Assembly (NCBI GenBank): GCA_016844945.1 | Contig: JAERTJ010000054.1 | Location: forward strand, 1-64,000 | Length of the DNA: 64,000 bases | From: Fidelibacterota bacterium | GTDB lineage: Bacteria; Fidelibacterota; UBA8477; JABMPR01 | Reading direction: 5' to 3' | Part shown: in pieces, positions 44,747 to 52,842 of the stretch | Layout: each line of letters opens with the position of its first letter | Numbering within the stretch: the stretch's first letter is position 1 | The notes under the pieces: generated by a model | Seen by the model: the letters and a program-made list of their open reading frames with translations, nothing else | The model's database searches: none | What the model was told of the DNA's origin: nothing | Program-made: the position numbers and the translations under genes

Positions 44747-47383
44747 ATGAAAATTGTTGCTCGCCCACTTCTGGTACTTCTTTTTCTAAGCCAACTCACT
44801 TTTGCCGGTGTTGGTGGAAAACTATCTGGTACCATCACCGCATCAGACCAGGGAGAAATGACAGGTGTCAATGTCGTTATTGAAGGTACCTCCATGGGGA
44901 CAGCTACCGACAATTATGGCGACTATTTCATCCTGAATGTCCCACCAGGAACCTACACCATCAAATTCATGATGATCGGTTATAAAACGGCGGTTCATCA
45001 GGATGTGCAGGTTGTCTCCGATTTTACCACCAAAATAAATGTAGTCCTGGAACCCAGTTCACTGGATGCCCGGGAAGAAGTCTTTGTTGTGGCTACCCGC
45101 CCGTTGATTCAAAGAGATGCCACAGCTACTATTCGGGTAATTAGTGCCGATGATATCATCTCTATGCCAGTGGACAACTTTAAAGATGTGTTGGCGACCC
45201 AGGCAGGTTTTACAACCGATGAGAGTGGCGGAATTCACGTTCGCGGTGGTCGTACCAAAGAAATTCTTTATATGATCGATGGTGTCATTGTCAGAGATCC
45301 TTTGGAGGGTGATTTCAGCGGAACATTAAATCAAAACGCTATCCAAGAACTCACCGTCATCAGTGGAACCTTTAATGCTGAATATGGCCAGGCTATGTCC
45401 TCCGTGGTCAATATTGTGACCAAAGAAGGTGGTGAGGATTTTCACGGTAGATTTGAATACACCACAGATCAACTCAATGAATCATCCTATCATGAGCGAG
45501 GAGCGTTCGAATATCTTGACTCAGCATATGCCATGGTTGATTCATATTTTGTATATGTAGATCTGAGAGATTCGCTCTTCAATTTCTACAACAATTCTCC
45601 AGATGATTTTTACCCTCGGACCCTCATACCTCTTTTCGATATCCCCATTAGAGGTCGAACCAGCATTAGTTTTGGTGGTCCGTTGTTCGGGAAGACCAGT
45701 TATTTCGCATCAGCTTTTTACGGTACAGCAGACAGTCCTCTGCCCCATGGTGTAGACATCAAACAGGACGTTCAGCTAAAGTTGAGCAACCAGTTCACTC
45801 AGAAAACAAAACTAACAGTCCATTTACACAGTTCAAACCGACTCTATCAAAACTACTCACATGTCTGGAAATACAGACCCAGTTACAACACACATACACT
45901 GAGAACAAATGACCGAGTTTCACTGTCTTTAACCCAGAGTCTTTCTGCAGCTTTTTTCCATAACATTCATGTGTCAACACAATGGGTGGGCACTAAAACA
46001 GGTGTACAAGACCTCCTACCGGAAGCCTATAACAAGCCTTTGAAAGACAAGCATAACTTTTACAATTCAGGTACAAGTGGGATATACAAGGACAACCGCA
46101 GCCGGACCAACAGTGTTGATTTTAATGCAACCTACCATGCCAGCTCCAGCCAAATGATCAAAACGGGTATGACCTATTCGGCCCATGAACTGAATATTTA
46201 TAATGTGGAAGATCCATGGCCACAGGGGTCAAACTTTGAAGATGATACAACCTTTACTCCCAGTGAATTGTCCTTTTACATACAGGATAAAATAGAATTA
46301 AGCTATTTAATTCTGAACCTGGGTCTTAGATATGACCAGATCAACCCCCAGATCGGTATGTGGGAAAACATCTCCCGCTTCGCCGTCTGGGACTCTACCG
46401 TTGACAATTGGGTTACTGCTCCCGTCGTGGAGACAAAACCCGAAGCAAAGATTAGCCCGAGAATTGGATTGGCTTATCCTGTCACAGAGAATACGGTCTT
46501 TCATTTTTCTTATGGTCACTTTTTCCAATCTCCTGACTTCAATTCTATGACCTATAATGCGCAAAAAGACATCAGCTCTGCGTTACCCCTGGTTGGAAAT
46601 GCTGGAACCAAACCCCAGAAGACAGTGGCTTTTGAGGTCGGTGTGAAACAAGCGCTTTCTCCCATTACACGTTTGAGTGCAACAGCCTGGTCTAAAGACA
46701 TCAGAGATCTGCTCTCAACCCAATATTTTAGAATCATTTCTATTCCTGCTGTTATTTATACCAATACTGACTATGCCAGCGTAAAAGGTGTGGACGTCAG
46801 TCTGGACAGACAGTTTGGTGGGAATTTTGGTGCCAATATCAGCTACACGCTTTCCGTGGCGCGGGGTAACAATTCCAGCCCAATCGCCGGCTATTTCTCA
46901 GCAGTCGAAATTGAAGAAGTGCCTCACAAAGAGTATTTCCTGGATTTTGATCAACGTCACGATCTTGCTGTTAATCTGTCCTTTAAAACAGGGAACAAAC
47001 AAGGTCTCTATCTCGCAGGGTTTTACCCCTTCTCTGGGATAAATGCTGATCTACTGGTTAATGCATCCAGCGGGTTGCCATACACCCCGATTATTGACCC
47101 AACCATTCGGGTGGAAGTTAACTCTGCCAGGAAACCCTGGACCTATAGCCTCGACTTACGTGTCAGGAAACAGCTGTCTGTTGGTGGTCTTCAACCGGGC
47201 CTGTTGCTTGAAATTATGAATTTAACGAATCATGAAAATGTACTTTTTGTAAACCCACGTACAGGAAACCCATTTGATCAGGGTCAATCAGGTCTGGTGG
47301 GGGGTGGAAATGATCTGAATCTCAACCCGGGTAAACTGGGTCCTGGAAGATCAATTAAACTTGGACTAAGTGTAGGTTGGTAA
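44747..47383 (+). CDS. TonB-dependent receptor with carboxypeptidase-regulatory-like N-terminal domain
   Basis: 878 residues. Signal peptide to about residue 20; a CarboxypepD_reg-like domain follows (GVNVVIEGTSMGTATDNYGDYFI, about 25-105); then the plug (SADDIISMPVDNFKDVLATQAG, IHVRGGRTKEILYMIDGV, SVVNIVTKEGG, about 125-230); then a barrel ending in the aromatic-poor LGLSVGW. No TonB box was picked out. Such SusC-like receptors import or export large ligands across the outer membrane. Its stop overlaps the next start (TAATG), so it is coupled to the FlgD-tailed secreted protein and the PorV-like gene. It may serve in handling that protein's ligand. Confidence 0.9.
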   Translation: MKIVARPLLVLLFLSQLTFAGVGGKLSGTITASDQGEMTGVNVVIEGTSMGTATDNYGDYFILNVPPGTYTIKFMMIGYKTAVHQDVQVVSDFTTKINVVLEPSSLDAREEVFVVATRPLIQRDATATIRVISADDIISMPVDNFKDVLATQAGFTTDESGGIHVRGGRTKEILYMIDGVIVRDPLEGDFSGTLNQNAIQELTVISGTFNAEYGQAMSSVVNIVTKEGGEDFHGRFEYTTDQLNESSYHERGAFEYLDSAYAMVDSYFVYVDLRDSLFNFYNNSPDDFYPRTLIPLFDIPIRGRTSISFGGPLFGKTSYFASAFYGTADSPLPHGVDIKQDVQLKLSNQFTQKTKLTVHLHSSNRLYQNYSHVWKYRPSYNTHTLRTNDRVSLSLTQSLSAAFFHNIHVSTQWVGTKTGVQDLLPEAYNKPLKDKHNFYNSGTSGIYKDNRSRTNSVDFNATYHASSSQMIKTGMTYSAHELNIYNVEDPWPQGSNFEDDTTFTPSELSFYIQDKIELSYLILNLGLRYDQINPQIGMWENISRFAVWDSTVDNWVTAPVVETKPEAKISPRIGLAYPVTENTVFHFSYGHFFQSPDFNSMTYNAQKDISSALPLVGNAGTKPQKTVAFEVGVKQALSPITRLSATAWSKDIRDLLSTQYFRIISIPAVIYTNTDYASVKGVDVSLDRQFGGNFGANISYTLSVARGNNSSPIAGYFSAVEIEEVPHKEYFLDFDQRHDLAVNLSFKTGNKQGLYLAGFYPFSGINADLLVNASSGLPYTPIIDPTIRVEVNSARKPWTYSLDLRVRKQLSVGGLQPGLLLEIMNLTNHENVLFVNPRTGNPFDQGQSGLVGGGNDLNLNPGKLGPGRSIKLGLSVGW

Positions 47384-50300
47384 TGCATAAAAAGATCAGC
47401 ATCTTCGCCCTGTTAATCCTTTTCTCTGTTGGCTTGTCCGCACAGGACTGTACCCCTTGTCATGCATCCAGTAAATCACCCTTTCTGGGAAAACCAGCAG
47501 GCATTTTCCAGAAGTCAGTCGGTGTTATGGATAAAGGCCAGGTTCAGAATAACACGGGAAACTTTGGTGTGCTATCAAGTTTTCATGTCTATTTCACAAA
47601 CGCCTTGCACTGGCCATCGTCTGCAGCTTATGAACGCCAGTACTCATTTGGTCTGGGTCTCATGTTGGGTATCGATAAAAACAATGTGCTTGAGACAGAA
47701 ACCCAGAGTGCATCTAAAATTGTAGACTGGTTACCACCCGATGATGCCCGGGGCCTGGAGTTTTCAGGGAATATTGTCGCCGAATCTGACGACACCCCTT
47801 TTATGGCTAGTAGTGATCTTATCAATACCTGGCCGGACATTGGTTGGCCGGGATACTTCAGGGTAGATGTCAACAGTTTGACACCTGAACAGCTAGCAAG
47901 CCATCCCAGTTCTCTGTCTCTGCCTTATGCGCCAAGTCAGTTTACCTCAGATCGTGATTTGTTTGCCACCTATAATGATGCGTATAGCAATAGTACTGGA
48001 GGTTATGGGATAACGGTGGAACAAACCGCCCATTCCTATGGACGTCCTTATGCTGAAGATTTTGTGTTCTGGGATTTTAAGATATTCAATGATGGTGTAG
48101 ATGATCTGGACAGTATTTATGTTGGTTTTATTGCCAAGTTCAGACCGGATTTTGACAATCATGACTATATCAACTTTATTGATAGTGATGATGATGGCAT
48201 CAAAGACCTCGTATATATTTATGATGTTAACAATACCCGTGATGGTTCCTGGGGAGATACGGATGACCCCATGGGTATGGTTGGTCTCCGGGTCTATGAC
48301 ACACCGGGACAGATGGGGATCACTGATTTCCATCATTTTTCCCATGAGGTGAAACCCACCACAGACCAGGAAATGTGGGCGCTCATGACCAGTGATCGTA
48401 CAAGTGACTCCTTAATAGATCCTAACTACTATTTCCACGGTAGTGATCCGCGTATCGATTATACTGGAACTGATTCCATTGGGTTTTATTATCCTGAATA
48501 CTCTGATGTTGGAGAAGATGCCCGAGTCGGAGGTGCTGTTGATTATGTGATTTCCTGTGGTCCCTTTGACCTAAAAGCAGATTCCATGGTCACGTTATCC
48601 ATGGGTATTATTATGGGTGATGCAGGAGAAGTTGCCAATAATCCTGATGTAACCGATCTCATGAACAACACTGAGATAGCAAATCAGATGTACAGGCTTT
48701 ATTTCCAGGGTGCTGGACCTCCAGACCCCCCAACGGTACATGCCATTCCAGGAGACCAACGCGTCAAATTGTATTGGGACGCAGCATCAGAGTCATCAGT
48801 TGATGTGTGGAACGGCGAGAATGATTTTGAAGGCTATCGCGTGTTTCGGAGTACGGATAAAGGATTAACCTGGGGTAACCCCATTACAGATAGATATGGT
48901 AATACCGTAGGATATCATCCAATTGCCCAATTTGACTATACAGAAGATGAGGATATCGAACGTTTTGGTGTGGAAATCTCCGGGTTGGACCCACTATATC
49001 CTCAAAATCTTGGGGATAATACAGGTCTGGCACACAGCTTTGTAGATTCAAACCTGATCAATGGTGTGGAGTACTGGTACTGTGTTTCCGCCTATGACAA
49101 AGGTGTTCAGCATTCTAATCCGGATAGCTCAATACAATCCTATATGAATGGATTGGGACAATCGTGGCACGAGATTCATACTGTCAGGGTTACACCGGGT
49201 AAAACAGCCACGGATTTGTACTATGGAAGCAACAGTGAACTTCAGGTAACCAATGGAATTTGCGACGGTCTTGTGCGTCTTGAATTCGAAGACGAGGATC
49301 AACTGCTTGATCATGACTATGAATTGCTCTTTGATGCTCTCCCATATATAGATGAAATGGGCGATACACTCGAGGGGATAGGTATTTGGCTCACAGACCT
49401 TTCCACACAGGACACGCTTATTTATGGTCGTCGGATTGGTGATAATACGGACACCAATACAGTCGTTATGGATGGATTTATTCTTCACATTGAAAATGCT
49501 GAAGGTGGTCTAAAGGAACTGGGGTGGACAAAGGTTGCAGGAGATACCTGTACCTTTGATTGGCGTATTCATAGCATGTATCCAAACCTCATACCATCAG
49601 GACAGGCTGTTGGTGATGTTTTTGAAACGTTTGATGATTGGCGTTTAACCGTTGATTATGACGTTGGTGTAGAGGCTGATTGGCTGGATGCGTTCACAGG
49701 TGATTATAGTGATCAAACCCAACATTTGCCCTTACGAGCAGAGGTCGTCACAGACCCAGACAACCCCATTGATGTGACGGACAATCTGGTTCTGGCTGAA
49801 TTCAGCCATGCCATGCCAGAGGCAATTAGACCCTCCTTTTACAGTCCTCTCGGGTGGGACTTGGTATCCGGTGGTCTTGGCTTTTTATCTGGAAGTCCTG
49901 GTTGGTACGATAAACATGTGGATATGATCATCATGGAGAAGATCGATACTTTGCGTAGAGTCTCTGGTGATTCCACTATTCTGGATACGATTCCCAACTA
50001 TCTGTATCTCCTCACCAACAATAAACCGGACACCTCTTTTAGTGGGAATGTTGGACCAGATATCATTGATGCTGTTGCACCTTCAAATGGGGATCAATTC
50101 ACAATAATTGCCAGTAAGCCTTTCCAGCCGGGTTTTGTTTATCGTTTCAATCCTCTACGCCAGAATGGTACTGCGGACATTGAAGCTGAGGACCCCCTGG
50201 ACAATGTCTATGTTGTGCCTGATCCCTACATCGTTTCCAATGCCTGGGAAACCAACGAGTTTGGCAAAAAACTCATGTTTACCAACCTACCTTCAAATTG

Positions 50301-50499
50301 TACCATAAAGATCTACACCATTTTAGGTGAACATGTTGAAACCATTGAGCATGGTAAAAACACGACATCTACTGAAGGTTATGCCTTTTGGAACATGCGT
50401 ACGCGAAATGATCAGTTTATTGCACCAGGCGTTTATCTTTTTCATGCTAAAACACCTGATGGTCATGAAACCATGGGAAGGTTTCTGGTGATCAAATGA
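47383..50499 (+). CDS. Large secreted protein with FN3-like domain, FlgD-like tail and N-terminal CXXCH
   Basis: 1038 residues from ATG 47383, whose A overlaps the receptor stop (TAATG); the ORF-track TTG at 47377 is unlikely. The signal peptide ends near GLSA, and the mature protein begins QDCTPCHASS, a CXXCH haem-attachment motif. A long beta-rich region with Ca-binding-like DSDDDGIKD follows. Then comes a fibronectin-III-like domain (GDQRVKLYWDAASES, FEGYRVFRSTDKG), and finally a FlgD-type tail (IKIYTILGEHVETIEHG to GRFLVIK). Function unknown. Position suggests a surface protein delivered by a type IX-like route with the PorV-like partner encoded next. Confidence 0.8.
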   Translation: MHKKISIFALLILFSVGLSAQDCTPCHASSKSPFLGKPAGIFQKSVGVMDKGQVQNNTGNFGVLSSFHVYFTNALHWPSSAAYERQYSFGLGLMLGIDKNNVLETETQSASKIVDWLPPDDARGLEFSGNIVAESDDTPFMASSDLINTWPDIGWPGYFRVDVNSLTPEQLASHPSSLSLPYAPSQFTSDRDLFATYNDAYSNSTGGYGITVEQTAHSYGRPYAEDFVFWDFKIFNDGVDDLDSIYVGFIAKFRPDFDNHDYINFIDSDDDGIKDLVYIYDVNNTRDGSWGDTDDPMGMVGLRVYDTPGQMGITDFHHFSHEVKPTTDQEMWALMTSDRTSDSLIDPNYYFHGSDPRIDYTGTDSIGFYYPEYSDVGEDARVGGAVDYVISCGPFDLKADSMVTLSMGIIMGDAGEVANNPDVTDLMNNTEIANQMYRLYFQGAGPPDPPTVHAIPGDQRVKLYWDAASESSVDVWNGENDFEGYRVFRSTDKGLTWGNPITDRYGNTVGYHPIAQFDYTEDEDIERFGVEISGLDPLYPQNLGDNTGLAHSFVDSNLINGVEYWYCVSAYDKGVQHSNPDSSIQSYMNGLGQSWHEIHTVRVTPGKTATDLYYGSNSELQVTNGICDGLVRLEFEDEDQLLDHDYELLFDALPYIDEMGDTLEGIGIWLTDLSTQDTLIYGRRIGDNTDTNTVVMDGFILHIENAEGGLKELGWTKVAGDTCTFDWRIHSMYPNLIPSGQAVGDVFETFDDWRLTVDYDVGVEADWLDAFTGDYSDQTQHLPLRAEVVTDPDNPIDVTDNLVLAEFSHAMPEAIRPSFYSPLGWDLVSGGLGFLSGSPGWYDKHVDMIIMEKIDTLRRVSGDSTILDTIPNYLYLLTNNKPDTSFSGNVGPDIIDAVAPSNGDQFTIIASKPFQPGFVYRFNPLRQNGTADIEAEDPLDNVYVVPDPYIVSNAWETNEFGKKLMFTNLPSNCTIKIYTILGEHVETIEHGKNTTSTEGYAFWNMRTRNDQFIAPGVYLFHAKTPDGHETMGRFLVIK

Positions 50500-51509
50500 G
50501 ACGGGTGATTGTTCTTCTCTCGCTGGTGACCCTGGGGTTTGCAGAATTTGATAAGGTGGCAACCACTGCTGCCCCATTCTTAAAAATGGGTGTGGGTGCC
50601 CGTGCAACTGGAATGGGTGGCGGTTTTGTGGCCCTGGCTGACGATGCCTCAGCTCTTTACTGGAATCCCGCGGGGATGTTGAACCTGAACAAGATGACTA
50701 TTTCAGCCAGCCATAATGACTGGTTACTGGATATCACCCATGATTATGTGGGTATCGTACTACCAGGGAGACCCAATGAACGGATAGGTTTATCTTTTAC
50801 CGCGCTAACCATGGATGATCAACCCGTTCGGACACTGGGGGATCCTGAAGGATCTTCGGGTCTGGTCTATGGTGTCATGGATCTGTCCATGAGTGCTGCC
50901 TATGCACGACAGATTACTGACCGACTCTCCATGGGAATAACGGGAAGGTATATCCAACTCACGGCCTTTAACGAAAGTGCCTCAACTCTGGCGCTGGATG
51001 TGGGCTCTATTTTACGGACTGGCTTTTATGGGTTGAGAATTGGAATGGCACTCTCCAATTTTGGTGGAGATATTCAATTTAGCGGACGTGACCTCATTCT
51101 TAAAGCAGATATCGATGACACTATTGATGGCAACTATTCAAACGATGTTGATTTGAGAACCGAAACCTGGCCCTTACCACTCATGATACGTATTGGTGTA
51201 AGTATGGATATTATGGGTAGTGGTGAAGCTCTAATACAGAGCCAGTCAAACAGGTTGACAATGGCGATAGATGCAGAACACCCAAATGATGGACCCGAAC
51301 ATCTCAACCTTGGTGTGGAATACGCTATTCGAGAAATGGTTTATTTTCGCGGTGGATACCGGCATAATTATGACCAGGAAACGTGGACTCTCGGAACGGG
51401 TATCAATTTGGATATCCATGGTCTTGGGCAAGTCAAACTGGATGTTTCAGCCAAACCCATGGATGTATTTGGTAATACCACCATTCTTTCAGTAGAATTC
51501 AGCAAATAG
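50496..51509 (+). CDS. PorV/PorQ-family outer-membrane protein
   Basis: 337 residues. Signal peptide MRRVIVLLSLVTLGFAE, then the family opening FLKMGVGARATGMGGGFVALADDASALYWNPAGM, shared by PorV/PorQ (UPF0164) and FadL-like barrels, and barrel strands to the end. PorV shuttles type IX cargo from the translocon to the surface attachment complex; PorQ has a related role. The start overlaps the preceding stop by 4 nt (ATGA), so receptor, FlgD-tailed protein and this barrel form one translationally coupled operon. It may be dedicated to its neighbour. No sov/gldKLMN genes are in this window. Confidence 0.88.
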   Translation: MRRVIVLLSLVTLGFAEFDKVATTAAPFLKMGVGARATGMGGGFVALADDASALYWNPAGMLNLNKMTISASHNDWLLDITHDYVGIVLPGRPNERIGLSFTALTMDDQPVRTLGDPEGSSGLVYGVMDLSMSAAYARQITDRLSMGITGRYIQLTAFNESASTLALDVGSILRTGFYGLRIGMALSNFGGDIQFSGRDLILKADIDDTIDGNYSNDVDLRTETWPLPLMIRIGVSMDIMGSGEALIQSQSNRLTMAIDAEHPNDGPEHLNLGVEYAIREMVYFRGGYRHNYDQETWTLGTGINLDIHGLGQVKLDVSAKPMDVFGNTTILSVEFSK

Positions 51510-51532
51510 CTATCCAGGCATTAACCCCTCTT

Positions 51533-51597
51533 GTTTGGGCTAAAGCCCATTTTGTTTGAGAGTAGATGACCCCGCCCTGAAGGGCAGGGAAATATTG
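51533..51597 (+). repeat. Palindromic dispersed repeat, copy B
   Basis: 65 bp, GTTTGGGCTAAAGCCC to AATATTG, colinear with copy A at 34985. Its second hairpin is GCCCT-GA-AGGGC. It lies 23 bp after the PorV-like stop and could also end that transcript. Confidence 0.65.
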
Positions 51598-51749
51598 CCT
51601 GGCACAAGTAGTGACTGAAACTCCAAGCCAGAAAAAATTACCCTGGACGATAGGACTGGGCAATATTGTCAAGCACAAGCAATGGCAGAAGCTTGAGGGG
51701 GGGCTATAATTACCCCGGGCTTCAGTCCGGGGGTATAAAAAAACCCAGG

Positions 51750-51767
51750 AAAAGGGGTTTTAACCCC
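51750..51767 (-). terminator. Intrinsic terminator of menG
   Basis: On the minus strand GGGGTT-AA-AACCCC is followed by TTTTCC and, further on, a run of seven T. It lies about 60 nt after the MenG stop. Confidence 0.6.
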
Positions 51768-51829
51768 ACACCTGTAGAGCTAAAATCCTTACCGTAAATT
51801 CGTTCTATTCGTTGAAAAAAAGATAGAAA

Positions 51830-52549
51830 CTACTTCACACCACTATAAATCGCAGTTATCCCAAAAGTAAGGTCACGGTGTTTTACATACTGGAAGCCCT
51901 CACTGCTTAGCAGTGCTTTAAAATCACTGCGATCAGGGAAGTGACGCACGGATTCTGGTAGGTAGGTATAGGCTGATTTGCTGGACATCACTCCAGCCAG
52001 TTTGGGTAGAATGTGGTCAAAATAAAAGCGGTAGAGTCGACCAAAGAACCATCCCTCGGGTTCAGAAAATTCTAGAATGGAAACTCGCCCCCCTGGCTTG
52101 AGAACGCGATAGAATTCGCTGAGAGCGGCAGAAATTGTCCCCACATTGCGAATCCCATAACTAATACTGAGGGCGTCAAAACTATTGTCCTTGAAAGGGA
52201 GGTTCTCTGCATCCCCTTGAACGACCTGGAAGCGTTCACCAAGATTACGTTGGTCAATTTTCTTTTTCGCCAGCTCCAGCATATTGAAAGAAAAGTCCAG
52301 CCCCACCACCTCAATACTTGCAGCCTTCAAGGCAGAAAAGCCCTGATCTCCAGTGCCTGTAGCCACATCCAATAAGACGTGTCCGTTTTGGAGCTCCAGG
52401 GTTTTCACAGACTGTTTGCGCCAATACAGATCAATCCCAAGGCTGAGGAAGTGGTTCAAAAAATCATAACGCCCGGCAATACGATCAAACATGGATTGCA
52501 CTTGGGATTTTTTTTCATCACCACTATGTATAAAGTTGGAATCGTTCAT
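51830..52549 (-). CDS. ubiE: Demethylmenaquinone methyltransferase (MenG/UbiE)
   Basis: 239 residues. SAM-binding motif LLDVATGTGDQGF, then VVGLDFSFNMLELA, VQGDAENLPF, the UbiE/MenG signature SYGIRNV and RVLKPGGRVSILEFSEP, and the C-terminal GITAIYSG. N-terminal MFDRIAGRYDFLNHFLSLGID is also diagnostic. It performs the last methylation of menaquinone (or ubiquinone) at the membrane; menaquinone is more likely in this lineage. ATG 52549 follows AAGGT. Monocistronic. Confidence 0.96.
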   Translation of the reverse strand: MNDSNFIHSGDEKKSQVQSMFDRIAGRYDFLNHFLSLGIDLYWRKQSVKTLELQNGHVLLDVATGTGDQGFSALKAASIEVVGLDFSFNMLELAKKKIDQRNLGERFQVVQGDAENLPFKDNSFDALSISYGIRNVGTISAALSEFYRVLKPGGRVSILEFSEPEGWFFGRLYRFYFDHILPKLAGVMSSKSAYTYLPESVRHFPDRSDFKALLSSEGFQYVKHRDLTFGITAIYSGVK

Positions 52550-52842
52550 TAATTACCTTTTCATTTTAACTATGCCTGCAAAATGCGGGCTGGCAATGGA
52601 TAAGACCGAGTGTTTACACGTGTGATCCATCGCCTATAATCTTGCTGGTCACATGAGCGTAAACAAGAAAATTACCCCCTCTGGAAAACAGCGACCGGAT
52701 AACATAAAGCAGGCGACATCCTGGTATGAACGGGTTAGCTTTTGGAATACACAGATGCTGTGAAAAGGGTTAAAATGGTTGGTGTAGTAATTGAGCTGAA
52801 TGGCTATAAGCAGAGCTGAAAAACAAGATTAGATTTAGACCG

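Larger units (their letters stand above)
51510..51829. other. Convergent intergenic region packed with palindromes
   Basis: 320 bp between PorV-like and MenG genes with no ORF. It contains repeat copy B (51533-51597), two loosely related units beginning AATATTG (51591 and 51662) that share GCACAAG and GAAxCT, a hairpin CCCCGG-GCTTCAGT-CCGGGG (51713-51732), and the MenG terminator. Acts at least as the termination zone for both operons. Confidence 0.6.
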
